Shown here piece by piece: positions 24,976-34,438 of a DNA stretch of 64,000 bases (within the stretch, counting starts at the first letter, position 1; each line of letters begins with the position of its first letter). The stretch covers positions 1 through 64,000 of the forward strand of contig JAPPHB010000056.1 of NCBI GenBank assembly GCA_028821195.1, written 5' to 3'. Position numbers and translations under genes: made by a program. The notes beneath the pieces were generated by a model, which saw only the letters and a program-made list of their open reading frames with translations, was not told where the DNA came from and searched no databases. The DNA is from Gammaproteobacteria bacterium. Lineage in GTDB: Bacteria > Gemmatimonadota > Gemmatimonadetes > Longimicrobiales > Gaopeijiaceae.

Positions 24976-26110
24976 ACTCCTCGTCCAGCAGCTCGTCGAA
25001 GAGTCCGGCCAGCTCTTCACCCGCGATGTCGCGCTCCTTCAGATAGCGCCGAAACTGTGTCCGCGGATCGCGCAGCTTGCGGGGATCGACGGGCTCGTGA
25101 CTGTCTCCGGCTCCATTCGGACGCGCCACGATTACGTCCACGGCATGCGGGAACATCCCACGGACCCGTTCGGCGAGGCCGGGTGAAGGCGCCTCCTCGA
25201 CGATGACGCGGAGGAAGTCGTCGCCGGTCGTGCCCTCCAGGGCGTCCAGGTCGAGACTGCTGCCGCGCAGGGTGCGAAGGGCCCGCCCCGACGTCAGAGG
25301 GATCTCTCGCACGCGCGCCGGGCGATTCGCCGCCGCCTCGACAATGAGCACGCAATGCTCCCCATGGGTCTCTCCAAAGTCCAAGGCGAACGGCGATCCA
25401 GCGTACCTGATGTACTTGTGGGAGATCTTCTGGGGCTTGTGGATGTGGCCGAGGGCCACGTAGTGGGCGCTGGTGGGGAAGATGTCCGCGGAGACGTAGT
25501 AGTCGAAGATGTGAGCTTCCCGTTCGCCGCCTCCCATCGCCGCGCCCACCACCGTCAGGTGGGCCACGACCAGGTTGACGGTGTCGGCGGAGAAGCTCCC
25601 GCACAGCGCCCGCGCGATCTTGCGGCAGCGGTCGCTGTATTCCTTCTGGTGATCGTCGGGGTCACCGCCCATGAGCGCTTCCGCCGTCACGATCCCGCGC
25701 TTCGACTGGAAGGGGAAGAGCGCGATGCAGGCGGTCTCGCCGGATTTCGTGGGGACACGGACCACGCCACCATCGTCCGGGCGCGCGACCCTGGACGCGG
25801 CCGTGACGTTTGTGAGTTCCAGGAGTGGCTTGACCGCGGCCAGCCGCCGCGGGTTGTCGTGGTTGCCGGCGATGACGACCACATGGGCGTCAGTGCGGGC
25901 CAGCCGCAGCAGAGCGTCGTAGACGATTTGCTCCGACTCGGGGCTGGGCACGGCGCGGTCGAACTGGTCGCCGGCGACCAGCACGATATCGACGGCCTCC
26001 CGCTCGGCGATGGCGACAATCTCGTCGAGGACGGCCCGGTGCTCGTCGGCCCGACTGCGCCCGCGGAGCGTCTTGCCGACATGCCAGTCCGCGGTGTGGA
26101 GGATCTTCAC
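24956..26110 (-). CDS. sbcD: SbcD/Mre11-type nuclease subunit
   Basis: About 384 residues, a calcineurin-type metallo-phosphoesterase and nuclease partner of SbcC. All five phosphoesterase motifs are visible: TADWHVGKTLRG, AGDQFDRAVPS, AGNHDNPRRL, VAHLTVVGAAMGGG and LGHIHKPQKI. The C-terminal part holds the capping and SbcC-binding region. The GTG at 26108-26110 is used because the family begins right there (VKILHTADWH). It lies 7 bp after the herA stop, with GGAG inside the end of herA as ribosome site. An in-frame upstream start would overlap herA by about 80 bp. Confidence 0.94.
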   Translation of the reverse strand: MKILHTADWHVGKTLRGRSRADEHRAVLDEIVAIAEREAVDIVLVAGDQFDRAVPSPESEQIVYDALLRLARTDAHVVVIAGNHDNPRRLAAVKPLLELTNVTAASRVARPDDGGVVRVPTKSGETACIALFPFQSKRGIVTAEALMGGDPDDHQKEYSDRCRKIARALCGSFSADTVNLVVAHLTVVGAAMGGGEREAHIFDYYVSADIFPTSAHYVALGHIHKPQKISHKYIRYAGSPFALDFGETHGEHCVLIVEAAANRPARVREIPLTSGRALRTLRGSSLDLDALEGTTGDDFLRVIVEEAPSPGLAERVRGMFPHAVDVIVARPNGAGDSHEPVDPRKLRDPRTQFRRYLKERDIAGEELAGLFDELLDEEYASATA

Positions 26111-26117
26111 CTCACCT

Positions 26118-27815
26118 TCACTCCAGCCCCTCGAAGGGATCAGGGCCGCCAACGCCGCCGTCATCTCCTCCATCGGCATCTCCCGCCTCATCCGGCCGCG
26201 TGGCCCACGCCGGGAACGGGAACTCGAGCACCAGCGGGACCGGCAGCTCGGGCTGCGACAGGATCATCGTGCCCGGCTTCAGAATGGTCGCGCGCTGGCG
26301 CTGGGCCGTGGGCAGGAAGGCGTACTCGGGACGCCCGGCTTCGGCGCTGTCCAGCCGCCCCGCCACCCGGATCGAGGAGTTGGCGATCACGCGACGCTCC
26401 ACTTCGCTGGCGGTCTGCTGGGCGCCGATGAGGATCACGCCGAGCGAGCGGCCGCGTTCGGCCATGTCGAGCAGGATCTCCTTGATGGGGCTACGGCCGT
26501 CCCGGGGCGCGTACTTGTTCAGTTCGTCCAGCACCACGAAGAGCAGCGGCCTTCGCGAGCCGGTCTCCTCCTTGTCCTGGAAGGTCTTGCGCAGCACGAC
26601 GCCGACCACGAAGCGCTGGGCGCGCCGCGACAGTTTGGCGATGTCGACCACGGTCACCTGCTCCTGCATGCCGATGCGGTGCTTTGCCGGGTTGGGCACA
26701 TCGCCCCTGATCAGGTGCTCGGCGTCCCGGCGGGCCGCGTAGAGCCGCCGCACGAAGGCGTTGATGGTGCCGCCGCCGATGGAGCGCCCCGCCCAGTCGG
26801 GCTGATCGGCAGGATCCTCCACGCGTTCGCGGATGGCTTCGATCAGGCCGCCGAAGGTGCGGCAGGTGGTCCCTACGATCCGCACCCCGCCGTCGTCGAG
26901 AGGCGTGGCGTCCCGCCGCAGCCGCGCCGTCACGTTGTGCACGACGATGGTGTACTGCTGGCGCTCGTCCTCGGCGTCGGCGAACAGGAAGGGGAGCAGT
27001 TCGTCCCGGCAGAAATCCGCCAGCGTCCAGAAGAACGAGGTGACCCCGTGGGCGCGGCTTCCGGTGCGGGGCGCGGCGGAAGGATCCCGGGGACGCGGAG
27101 GCGCCCACAGCTCCACGCTCCGGAAGGGTTCGGCGGGGAGCTCCAGCGCAGCGTAGCGTCCCGCCTGCTCGGGATCGAGGTTGCGGTTGGACTTGTCCAG
27201 GAAGAGCAGATCCTCGCCCTTCACGTTGAAGATCAGCGCCTTGGTGTTGTGGGCGCCGCCGCCCAGCTGACCCGACGTGAAGAGGCTGTGCAGGAGGAAG
27301 ACCGCATAGCTGGTCTTGGTCGCCACCCCGGAGACCCCGCTGATGTTGACGTGGGCGCCCCGGGTGCCGTCCAGGAACTCCACGTTGGCGTACACCACCT
27401 CGTCGTCGCGCGAGAGACCCACCGGGACCTTGCGTTCCATGCCATCGAAAAAAAGCGCCTCGTCGCGCTCCTTCCCGACGGCCTTGCGCACCATCTGGCC
27501 GGGCACCGGCGGCACGAACACCTCGGGCTCGAAGCGGGTGGCCAGCACCTTGGCCGCCTCGGTCACCTGCGCCGGGAGCACACCGTCTTCAATCAGGAAG
27601 ACGTCGCTGTCGAAGCGTGCCCCTTCGTGCCGGACGCGCAGGTCGGCCACCATGCCGTAGATGCGGATCGGATCGTCCCTGCCGGGGAGGCTCCGCTCGA
27701 CCACAACCACGTCGTCGAGCTGAAGGAAGGTCCCCTCGGCCACGGCCACCCAGAACTCGAGCGGCGTCGCCGGATCCGTGCCGATCACCCGGCCGACCGG
27801 GATCGATTCGCTCAC
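26118..27815 (-). CDS. herA: HerA-type DNA translocase/helicase
   Basis: A 565-residue ATPase. The N-terminal ~100 residues look like the HAS barrel (GRVIGTDPATPLEFWVAV). Walker A is GVSGVATKTS (160-169), Walker B LLFVVLDELNKYAP, and an arginine-finger region follows (ANSSIRVAGRLDSAEAG). HerA forms hexameric rings that pump DNA and feeds the NurA nuclease; with Mre11-Rad50 this makes the archaeal end-resection machine. Here all four partners sit in one operon, herA first, after a 98-bp gap behind aroF. The Asp/Gly-rich tail is not conserved. Confidence 0.88.
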   Translation of the reverse strand: MSESIPVGRVIGTDPATPLEFWVAVAEGTFLQLDDVVVVERSLPGRDDPIRIYGMVADLRVRHEGARFDSDVFLIEDGVLPAQVTEAAKVLATRFEPEVFVPPVPGQMVRKAVGKERDEALFFDGMERKVPVGLSRDDEVVYANVEFLDGTRGAHVNISGVSGVATKTSYAVFLLHSLFTSGQLGGGAHNTKALIFNVKGEDLLFLDKSNRNLDPEQAGRYAALELPAEPFRSVELWAPPRPRDPSAAPRTGSRAHGVTSFFWTLADFCRDELLPFLFADAEDERQQYTIVVHNVTARLRRDATPLDDGGVRIVGTTCRTFGGLIEAIRERVEDPADQPDWAGRSIGGGTINAFVRRLYAARRDAEHLIRGDVPNPAKHRIGMQEQVTVVDIAKLSRRAQRFVVGVVLRKTFQDKEETGSRRPLLFVVLDELNKYAPRDGRSPIKEILLDMAERGRSLGVILIGAQQTASEVERRVIANSSIRVAGRLDSAEAGRPEYAFLPTAQRQRATILKPGTMILSQPELPVPLVLEFPFPAWATRPDEAGDADGGDDGGVGGPDPFEGLE

Positions 27816-27913
27816 GCGGGAACCTCGCTCCGGTCAATTGTCATCCATGGCACTCCGTGCGGGCACGCCGCTCGCGCCGGACCTGCCGGCCGGCGCACCT
27901 GGCTCCCTTCCCT

Positions 27914-28963
27914 TCACACCGTCTGCCGCGCCCCCGCGAGCGGCCCCACCAGCGGCCGGCCGATGTGGTCGGCGATCCCGCGCACCTGGGCCATCATCTC
28001 GACGAATTCCTCCGGATGAAGGGACTGGGCTCCGTCCGACAGCGCCTTCGAAGGATCGGGATGAACCTCCACGATGAGGCCGTCCGCCCCTGCGGCGACC
28101 GCGGCGCGCGCCATGGGCGTCACCTTGTCGCGAATGCCGGTGCCGTGACTGGGATCGGCAATGATGGGCAGGTGTGAGAGCGACTGCACGACCGGGATCG
28201 CGGCAAGGTCGAACAGGTTGCGCGTCTCTGTGTCGAAGCTGCGCACCCCCCGCTCGCACAGGATGATGTTGGGGTTGCCCTCGGAGAGGATGTACTCCGC
28301 CGCGAGCAGCAGCTCCTTGATGGTGGCGGCGAGTCCGCGCTTCAGCAGGACGGGCCGCGGTGACCGCCCCGCGCGCCGCAGCAGCGGGTAGTTCTGCATG
28401 TTGCGGGCGCCGATCTGAACGATGTCGGCGTACTCTTCCACCGAATCCAGGCTCTCCGGGTCGACGGCCTCGGTCACGATCGCGAGACCGGTCGCCTCGC
28501 GGGCGCGGGCCAGGAGCCTGAGGCCCTCGACCCCCAGTCCCTGGAAGGAGTACGGGGAGGTACGCGGCTTGTAGGCGCCCCCGCGCAGGATGGTGGCGCC
28601 AGCCGCCGCCACCCGCTCGGCGGCCTCCATGATCTGCCCCTCCGACTCCACCGAGCAGGGGCCGGCCATCACGGCGACCTCGCGCCCGCCGATGACGGTG
28701 CCGTTGGCGAGCGGCACCACGGTGTCTTCCTCGCGCCACTCACGCGAGACCTGCTTGTAGGGGCGGCTGACCGGGATGATCTCCAGAACCCCCGGGAGTC
28801 CCACCAGCCGGGCCTTGTCGACCCGCCCGTCATTGCCGACCAGGCCGATCGCGGTGCGCTGGCTCCCGGGCATGGGACGCGCCTGGTACCCCATCGCGTG
28901 GATGGTGCTCACGGCCCCCTGGACCTCCTGGGACGTGGCATTGTGCTTCATGACGATGAGCAT
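27914..28963 (-). CDS. aroF: 3-deoxy-7-phosphoheptulonate synthase (DAHP synthase)
   Basis: A 349-residue type I-beta DAHP synthase, which condenses phosphoenolpyruvate with erythrose 4-phosphate in the first step of aromatic amino acid synthesis. An N-terminal ferredoxin-like regulatory domain (LIVMKHNATSQEVQGAV) of about 70 residues precedes the TIM barrel. The barrel shows VMAGPCSVES, GGAYKPRTSPYSFQGLG, QIGARNMQNY, PVLLKRG and IADPSHGTG, which carry the substrate and metal ligands. The gene starts 24 bp after the smc stop, so it is likely co-transcribed with it. Confidence 0.96.
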   Translation of the reverse strand: MLIVMKHNATSQEVQGAVSTIHAMGYQARPMPGSQRTAIGLVGNDGRVDKARLVGLPGVLEIIPVSRPYKQVSREWREEDTVVPLANGTVIGGREVAVMAGPCSVESEGQIMEAAERVAAAGATILRGGAYKPRTSPYSFQGLGVEGLRLLARAREATGLAIVTEAVDPESLDSVEEYADIVQIGARNMQNYPLLRRAGRSPRPVLLKRGLAATIKELLLAAEYILSEGNPNIILCERGVRSFDTETRNLFDLAAIPVVQSLSHLPIIADPSHGTGIRDKVTPMARAAVAAGADGLIVEVHPDPSKALSDGAQSLHPEEFVEMMAQVRGIADHIGRPLVGPLAGARQTV

Positions 28964-28987
28964 GTGGGTCTCGTGGTTTTGATATGG

Positions 28988-31900
28988 CTACGCGGACGCC
29001 CCCGCTTCGAGACGAACCCCTACAACGGAACTCACCCCCGGTTCCTCCATGGTGAGCCCATAGATCCAGTCGGCCGCTTCGATGGTGCGCGGATTGTGGG
29101 TGATCACCACGAACTGGCTCTGCTGCTTGAACTCGCGCAGCAGCTGAACGAAGCGGTCGATGTTGTTCTCGTCAAGCGGGGCATCCACTTCATCGAGCAC
29201 GCAGAACGGACTGGGCTTCACGAGGTAGATGCCGAAGAGGAGCGCGAGCGCGGTCAGCGCCCTCTCTCCCCCCGACAGCAGATCGATGCGCCGGGTTCTC
29301 TTGCCCATTGGAGAGGCGTGGATGTCGACCGGCCCGCTCAATGGATCGTCGGGATCGCCCAGGCGCAGATCGCACTCTCCACCCTCGAACAGGCGCTGGT
29401 GGATCCTGCGGAAGTTCTGGCGCGCCGCCTCGAAGGTCTCGAGGAACAGCCTGGTGGCGGTCTGGTCGATCTCGCGGATGGCGGCGCGCAGGTCGTTGCG
29501 CGCACGCTCGAGGTCATCGCGCTGCCCGGTAAGGAATGTCAGGCGCTCGTGCTGTTCGGCGTGCTCCTCGATGGCGAGCATGTTGACGGGGCCGAGGCGT
29601 TCGATGCGCTGCACGAGCCCGGCCAGCTCCTCCTTCAGCTCGGCGGGGTCTCCCTCCACCGGCTCCGACATTTCGACCAGCTTCTCGAAGGGTCGCGCCC
29701 ACTCCGTCTCCACGCGCTCGCGGATGAGGACGATCTTCCCGCCGAGTTCCCGCTCCTCCAGGCTCAGATCGTGGTGCCGGTCGGAGGCGGCCCGCTCGGC
29801 CGCGCGCGCGACTTCGACCCGCCGGTCCACCCGCTTCTCCTCCTCCTTCGCCCGCTCGAGCGCCGCGTCGTCCTCCCCGAGCCTCTCCTTCGCCCGGTCA
29901 CGCCGCTGGAAGAGCCGCTCGACCGCCTTGCCGCCCCGCGCGAGCAGCGCGCGGGCTTCGGACAGTTCGCGACCGAGCTGCGCTTCCTCCTTCTCCAGGC
30001 GCGCGAGCTGCGAGGAGGCCTGTGACTCCGCCCTGCCGAGATCGTTCAGACGGTCGTCGGCGCGCGCCAGTTCGCCCTTGTGCTGGTTGGATTGGATGGC
30101 CAGCCGGGCCTCTTCCACGCGCGCCCGTTCCCAGTCTCCCTCCGCCACCTCGAGCACCTCGGCCGAGCGCTCTCCGTCACGGCGCAGGGCGGCGGCCTCC
30201 CCGGTCAGTTCGTTGAGTTCTTCCTGCTGCGCGCGCTCCCGGGCGGTCGCGGCGGCGATGGCCTCCCGGGTGTCGCGGACACGCTGCGCCAGATCGTCGC
30301 TGTCGCGCGCGAGACGGGTGTGGCGCTCGTCGTGCGTGCTCCGGTCGGCCCGGACGGCGCGGAGGTCGTCTTCCGCGCGGGTCAGGGCCGCGCGCCGCTC
30401 TTCGAGCACCTTCTCGGCCCGCGCGACGCGCACCTGCGCCGCCTCGCGCGCTTCCCGGGCCCGGGAGGCTTCCCGGGCGGCGGGGACGGCGGCCTCCTCG
30501 AGAGCCGCGAGCTTGCCGCGGCGTTCGAGGAGGCCGGCGGTCCCGGCGGGGTTGCCGACAACCAGAACGCCGCGCGCGTCCACCGAGGCGGGCGGGGCAG
30601 CCTTCACGGCCTCGCGGGCCCGGGTCGCGGAATGGCTGTCCTGCCCGGCCGTCCCGGCCCCGCCAGCCGAGTCCACTGCCTCGGCGCGGTCCACGCCGGC
30701 CAGCAACACCCTCACCCAGGAGGCGCCGGGGCCTTCGGGGCGGAGCTCGCCGAGCAGCGACCCCGGCGGACCCGGTTCGCCGGCCTCATCGAGCCGGAGC
30801 AGCACGATCCCCCCGCCCTCCGTCCACTCGCCCGCAAACCATCGCCGCAGACGCGAGGCGGCTTCGCCGTCCGCCACCAGCAGCGCCTGCGCCAGATGAC
30901 CCAGATACGATTCGGCAACGGCCAGCGCCCCTGCCGGACCTGCCATGCACTGCGACAGCGTCCCCAGAACCAGGTCCGGATGCGCCTTGCGGGCCGCCCG
31001 CACCACGGGCTCGTAGCCAGCCCCATCCCGTTCCATGGCCGCGAGGGCCGTCCGGCGGGCCTCGAGGGCGGAAGCCTGGTCCGCTGCCTCTACCTCCGCG
31101 GCTCGCACCCGCGTCTGTGCGGTGCGCGCCTCCTCGAAGTCCTGCAGCCCCTCGTTCACCCCTTCGCGCGTCCGCGCAACGGAGGCCTCCAGCCGGACCA
31201 TCCGGTCGTCCGACTCCCCGCCCTCCCGGCGCATCCCGGTCAGTTCGAGCTCGGTCTGGGAGGCCCGCTCCTCAAGCCGGACCAGACGGCGGCGCAATTC
31301 GTCCAGCCGGGTACGTGAGGCGGCGACGGTCCCTTCCATGCCGGCCACCCGGCGCAGCAGTCTCCGTTCCGCGCCGCGCGCCTCCGCGAGCGCCGCGCGC
31401 GCGCGCCGGAGCCGTTCCCTGGTGCCCGCCGTAGCTTGCCGCGCCTGTCGCGATTCCACGCCCACTTCGGCCAGTTCGGCCGCGATGCGGGCGCGCGATC
31501 TCTGCAGCTCGGCCAGTTCGCTCGCCAGTTCATCTGCGCGCGTGCGCGCCGCGGCCTGATCCTCGCCGATCTGCCCGAGTCGCCGCTCCGCGTAGACGAT
31601 GCGCTCACGCGCGACGGCCAGGTCCCGCTCCCAGCGCACCAGATCCTTCTGGATGCTGTCCAGCACCACGGCGGCGTCCGCGCGCGACTTCTCGGCCTCC
31701 AGGCTTCGCACCCGCGAGGCCTCGCGCTCGGTTTCCGCGGTCCGCAACTCGATAAGCGTCGTCTGTTGCGCCTCGTCCTCGCGCGCGAGGAGCTCCCGAA
31801 CTCTCGTCAGCCGATCCTCGAATTCCAGGAGGTCCACCGAAACCACCGCGACTTCGACCGACAGGCGCCGCTTCCTCAGATCCTCGTAGCGCTGCGCCTT

Positions 31901-32530
31901 CCCCTTCTGCCGTGCCAGGGAGCGGACCTTGGTCGCTACCTCGGCAATCACGTCCTCCAGCCGCTCCAGGTCCAGTTCGGCGCGGGCCAGCCGCCGTCCC
32001 GCGATCCGGCTCCGGTCCTTGTATTTGCCTATGCCCGCGGCTTCCTCGAACAACCCCCGGCGCTCCTCCGCCCGTTCCGAGAGGATTGCGTCGATCATTC
32101 GGCTCTCGATGATCGCGTAGGCGTTGGCGCCGAGTCCGGTGTCCCGGCAAAGCTCCTGGACGTCGCGCAGACGACATGTCGTGCGGTTGATCGAGTACTC
32201 GCTTCCCCCATCGCGATAGACGGTGCGTCCGATCTCGACCTCGCCGAAGGGAACCGGGAGCACGCCGTCCTCGTTGGTGACCCGGAGGACGACCGATCCG
32301 CGGTTGACGGGCCGCCGATTGACCGTGCCCTGGAAGATCACCTCTTCCATGCGTGAGCCGCGCACAACCGTGGGCCGCTGTTCGCCCAACACCCAGCGAA
32401 CCGCGTCGCTGATGTTGGATTTTCCGCATCCGTTGGGGCCCACGATCGCGGTGATACCCTCGTGGAACACGATGTCCGTGCGCTCGGGAAACGACTTGAA
32501 CCCGTGCAGTCTCAGCGAGGCGAGCTTCAT
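28988..32530 (-). CDS. smc: chromosome segregation protein SMC
   Basis: An 1180-residue SMC ATPase, core of condensin, which folds and separates chromosomes. The N-terminal head has Walker A (IVGPNGCGKSNISDAV) and RWVLGEQ. Two long coiled coils flank a hinge near residues 480-670. The C-terminal head has LLSGGERALTALALLF and FCVLDEVDAPLDENN. The hinge region contains an Ala/Gly-rich low-complexity stretch (around AVDSAGGAGTAGQDS) that looks like an insertion. The start is the canonical MKLASLRLHGFKSF, overlapping the preceding gene stop by 4 bp. ScpA and ScpB are not in the window. Confidence 0.97.
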   Translation of the reverse strand: MKLASLRLHGFKSFPERTDIVFHEGITAIVGPNGCGKSNISDAVRWVLGEQRPTVVRGSRMEEVIFQGTVNRRPVNRGSVVLRVTNEDGVLPVPFGEVEIGRTVYRDGGSEYSINRTTCRLRDVQELCRDTGLGANAYAIIESRMIDAILSERAEERRGLFEEAAGIGKYKDRSRIAGRRLARAELDLERLEDVIAEVATKVRSLARQKGKAQRYEDLRKRRLSVEVAVVSVDLLEFEDRLTRVRELLAREDEAQQTTLIELRTAETEREASRVRSLEAEKSRADAAVVLDSIQKDLVRWERDLAVARERIVYAERRLGQIGEDQAAARTRADELASELAELQRSRARIAAELAEVGVESRQARQATAGTRERLRRARAALAEARGAERRLLRRVAGMEGTVAASRTRLDELRRRLVRLEERASQTELELTGMRREGGESDDRMVRLEASVARTREGVNEGLQDFEEARTAQTRVRAAEVEAADQASALEARRTALAAMERDGAGYEPVVRAARKAHPDLVLGTLSQCMAGPAGALAVAESYLGHLAQALLVADGEAASRLRRWFAGEWTEGGGIVLLRLDEAGEPGPPGSLLGELRPEGPGASWVRVLLAGVDRAEAVDSAGGAGTAGQDSHSATRAREAVKAAPPASVDARGVLVVGNPAGTAGLLERRGKLAALEEAAVPAAREASRAREAREAAQVRVARAEKVLEERRAALTRAEDDLRAVRADRSTHDERHTRLARDSDDLAQRVRDTREAIAAATARERAQQEELNELTGEAAALRRDGERSAEVLEVAEGDWERARVEEARLAIQSNQHKGELARADDRLNDLGRAESQASSQLARLEKEEAQLGRELSEARALLARGGKAVERLFQRRDRAKERLGEDDAALERAKEEEKRVDRRVEVARAAERAASDRHHDLSLEERELGGKIVLIRERVETEWARPFEKLVEMSEPVEGDPAELKEELAGLVQRIERLGPVNMLAIEEHAEQHERLTFLTGQRDDLERARNDLRAAIREIDQTATRLFLETFEAARQNFRRIHQRLFEGGECDLRLGDPDDPLSGPVDIHASPMGKRTRRIDLLSGGERALTALALLFGIYLVKPSPFCVLDEVDAPLDENNIDRFVQLLREFKQQSQFVVITHNPRTIEAADWIYGLTMEEPGVSSVVGVRLEAGASA

Positions 32531-33573
32531 CGGGCGAAGAACCCGCTCACCCAGGCCAGGAGGTTCTCGAAGAGCTCCCGGAGCCGATCGGCCCCGGGCA
32601 CCTCGGCGATCCCGGCATTGTCGACCCCCATCAGGATCATCGCCGCCGCGAACAGGACGAGCACTGCGAACGCCGAGATGCTGAGGCCCCGACCCCGGCT
32701 TCGGGAGCCGGTCCCGGGCCCCGCGTCGTCCGCGGGCTGCTCGTGGGCGGAAGCCGGAGCTGCCGGAGCCGACTCCGCTTCGGCCTTGGTGGGTTGCTCT
32801 GCTTCGGCTCTGGCGGGTTCCGGCGCTTCGGCTTCGGTGGGTTCCTCCGCCTCAGCGTCGTCCTCGAATCCATCCCACAGCGAATCCCGATAGGTCTGGC
32901 TCCCGAGGCGGTTCTCTTTCTTTCCGGTCACCATCGTGACCGTAGTACCGTTGGGTGCCGGACCCAGCAGAGCGACGGCATCCCTGAGTCCCACCTTCCC
33001 CAGCGCGGCCATGGGCTCGCCTTTGCACGCCAGCACGATCGAAGGTGTGCCGCGCGGATGGTAGGGCGACTCGGCAACCTGATAGGTGACGACCGTGACA
33101 CCGCCCTCGACCAGGGTAGCAAGGAGACGATGCCACGCCGTCCGGTCGAGCAAACTGTCCGAACTCGCCACAAGCGTCCCCGCCGTTGCCACCCAGAACT
33201 TCTCTTCGTTGGCGGGGCGAGCGATTCGCCTCAGGGAAGCGCCGTACTCGATGGCGTCGGTGATGCCCTCGAGATTCGCGGCGTCGAACGCCCGGTGCAG
33301 ACGGGGCTCGTCGAAACACAGGTCGACAAGCAGCACGCGTGCGCCCCGGGAGGCCCAGTTCCCCGCGATCGCCACAGCGGCGTGGGCGGCCCAATCCTGG
33401 TGCCGTGCCCCGGGCGTGGCCCGAACCGCGACGACGCGCCCTTGCTCGGACCCGACGGGAAGATCGAGTTCCGAGAAGCCGGCGGGGATGTCCCGGGAAA
33501 AATCGAAGGGTTGCAGTTGCAGCGCGGAACGGCCGCGTCCGGCTCGAGCGGATGGGGCGGCACGGGGGTTCAT
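32527..33573 (-). CDS. MinD/BY-kinase-like protein with degenerate P-loop and C-terminal membrane segment
   Basis: A 348-residue protein. Residues ~45-130 follow the layout of bacterial tyrosine-kinase or MinD-type NTPases: a strand VVAVRAT, a loop, the long helix AHAAVAIAGNWASRGARV, then VLLVDLCFDEPRLHRAF in place of the usual LLVDxDxRxPxLH. The loop that should read GKST reads PGARHQD, so the ATP-binding lysine is missing and it is probably not an ATPase. An acidic Ala/Glu/Pro-rich linker follows, then one transmembrane helix (AFAVLVLFAAAMILMGV). It is coupled by 4-bp overlaps to rsfS and smc, which hints at a role in chromosome or cell-cycle organisation, but this is only inference. Confidence 0.7.
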   Translation of the reverse strand: MNPRAAPSARAGRGRSALQLQPFDFSRDIPAGFSELDLPVGSEQGRVVAVRATPGARHQDWAAHAAVAIAGNWASRGARVLLVDLCFDEPRLHRAFDAANLEGITDAIEYGASLRRIARPANEEKFWVATAGTLVASSDSLLDRTAWHRLLATLVEGGVTVVTYQVAESPYHPRGTPSIVLACKGEPMAALGKVGLRDAVALLGPAPNGTTVTMVTGKKENRLGSQTYRDSLWDGFEDDAEAEEPTEAEAPEPARAEAEQPTKAEAESAPAAPASAHEQPADDAGPGTGSRSRGRGLSISAFAVLVLFAAAMILMGVDNAGIAEVPGADRLRELFENLLAWVSGFFAR

Positions 33574-33962
33574 GGCGGGCCGAGCTCCGCGTCTGCCGCA
33601 AGCTCGTGCCTGGGCGCATCCCCCCAGAGCGCCTCCAGCTGATAGAACGACCGCACCTCGGGGTGAAAGACGTGGACCACGAAATCGATGTAGTCGATCA
33701 ACACCCAGCGGGCTTCCCGGCCCCCCTCGGTGTGCGCGGGGCGGGTACCCTCGTTGCGCAGCTCCTTCGTGACGTGGTCCGAGATCGAACGGACCTGGGT
33801 ATCGGAGGTTCCGGTGGCGAGCAGGAAGTAGTCGGTGGCCGAGGAGATGCCGCGCAGGTCGAGCACGACCACGTCGCTGGCCTTGCGTTCGAGCGTCAGT
33901 TGGGCCGCCCGACGGACCGCGGACGGCAGACGGAAATCACCGGAGGAGGCGGCGTCGACCAT
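33570..33962 (-). CDS. rsfS: ribosomal silencing factor RsfS
   Basis: About 130 residues. RsfS binds ribosomal protein L14 on the large subunit and blocks subunit joining when nutrients are low. Family blocks: KASDVVVLDLRGISSATDYF, LLATGTSDTQVRSISDHV and WVLIDYIDFVVHVFHPEVR with YQLEALWGDA. A much longer open frame continues upstream across rplI in another frame and is not real; the ATG at 33960-33962 fits the family start. Only 20 bp separate it from rplI. The stop overlaps the next start by 4 bp. Confidence 0.93.
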   Translation of the reverse strand: MVDAASSGDFRLPSAVRRAAQLTLERKASDVVVLDLRGISSATDYFLLATGTSDTQVRSISDHVTKELRNEGTRPAHTEGGREARWVLIDYIDFVVHVFHPEVRSFYQLEALWGDAPRHELAADAELGPP

Positions 33963-33982
33963 GCGAAAGGCGCCCGGCGGGC

Positions 33983-34438
33983 TCAGCTCGTCCTTTCCAC
34001 GTGCACGGTCACATTGACTTCCACTTCCGCGTGGAGCCTGATCGGGACTTCGAAATCGCCAAGCATCTTGATCGGTTCGGAAAGCAGGACGTGCCGCTTG
34101 TCGAGAACGAAGTCCAGCCCCGAACCGACCGCGCGGTCGGCGATGTCCGCCGCCGTGACCGAGCCGAACAGCTTGTCGGACTCGCCGGCGCGTGCCCGGA
34201 AAACGAGGTGCATGCCCTCCAGCCTGGAGGCGCGCCGCCGTGCTTCCAGGTAATCCTTGCGAGCCCGCTCCTCCGCTCTGCGCTGCTCCTGCTCCAGGCG
34301 TCGGACGTTGGCCGTGGAAGCTTCGTAGGCGAGGCCGCGGGGCAGGAGAAAGTTGCGGGCGTACCCGGGCTTCACGTTCACGACATCGCCCGGTTCCCCG
34401 AGGCGGTCCACGGATTCCTTGAGGATCAGTTTCACCAT
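33983..34438 (-). CDS. rplI: 50S ribosomal protein L9
   Basis: About 151 residues. L9 binds 23S rRNA near the L1 stalk and reaches toward the next ribosome. The N-terminal domain is typical (VKLILKESVDRLGEPGDVV, then VKPGYARNFLLPRGLA), followed by the long connecting helix (RRLEQEQRRAEERARKDY) and the C-terminal domain with LFGSVTAADIAD. The ATG at 34436-34438 has CAGGAG four bases upstream. Order with the upstream genes (S6-S18 fusion, DUF2232 protein, L9) matches the common rpsF-rpsR-rplI arrangement. Confidence 0.97.
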   Translation of the reverse strand: MVKLILKESVDRLGEPGDVVNVKPGYARNFLLPRGLAYEASTANVRRLEQEQRRAEERARKDYLEARRRASRLEGMHLVFRARAGESDKLFGSVTAADIADRAVGSGLDFVLDKRHVLLSEPIKMLGDFEVPIRLHAEVEVNVTVHVERTS

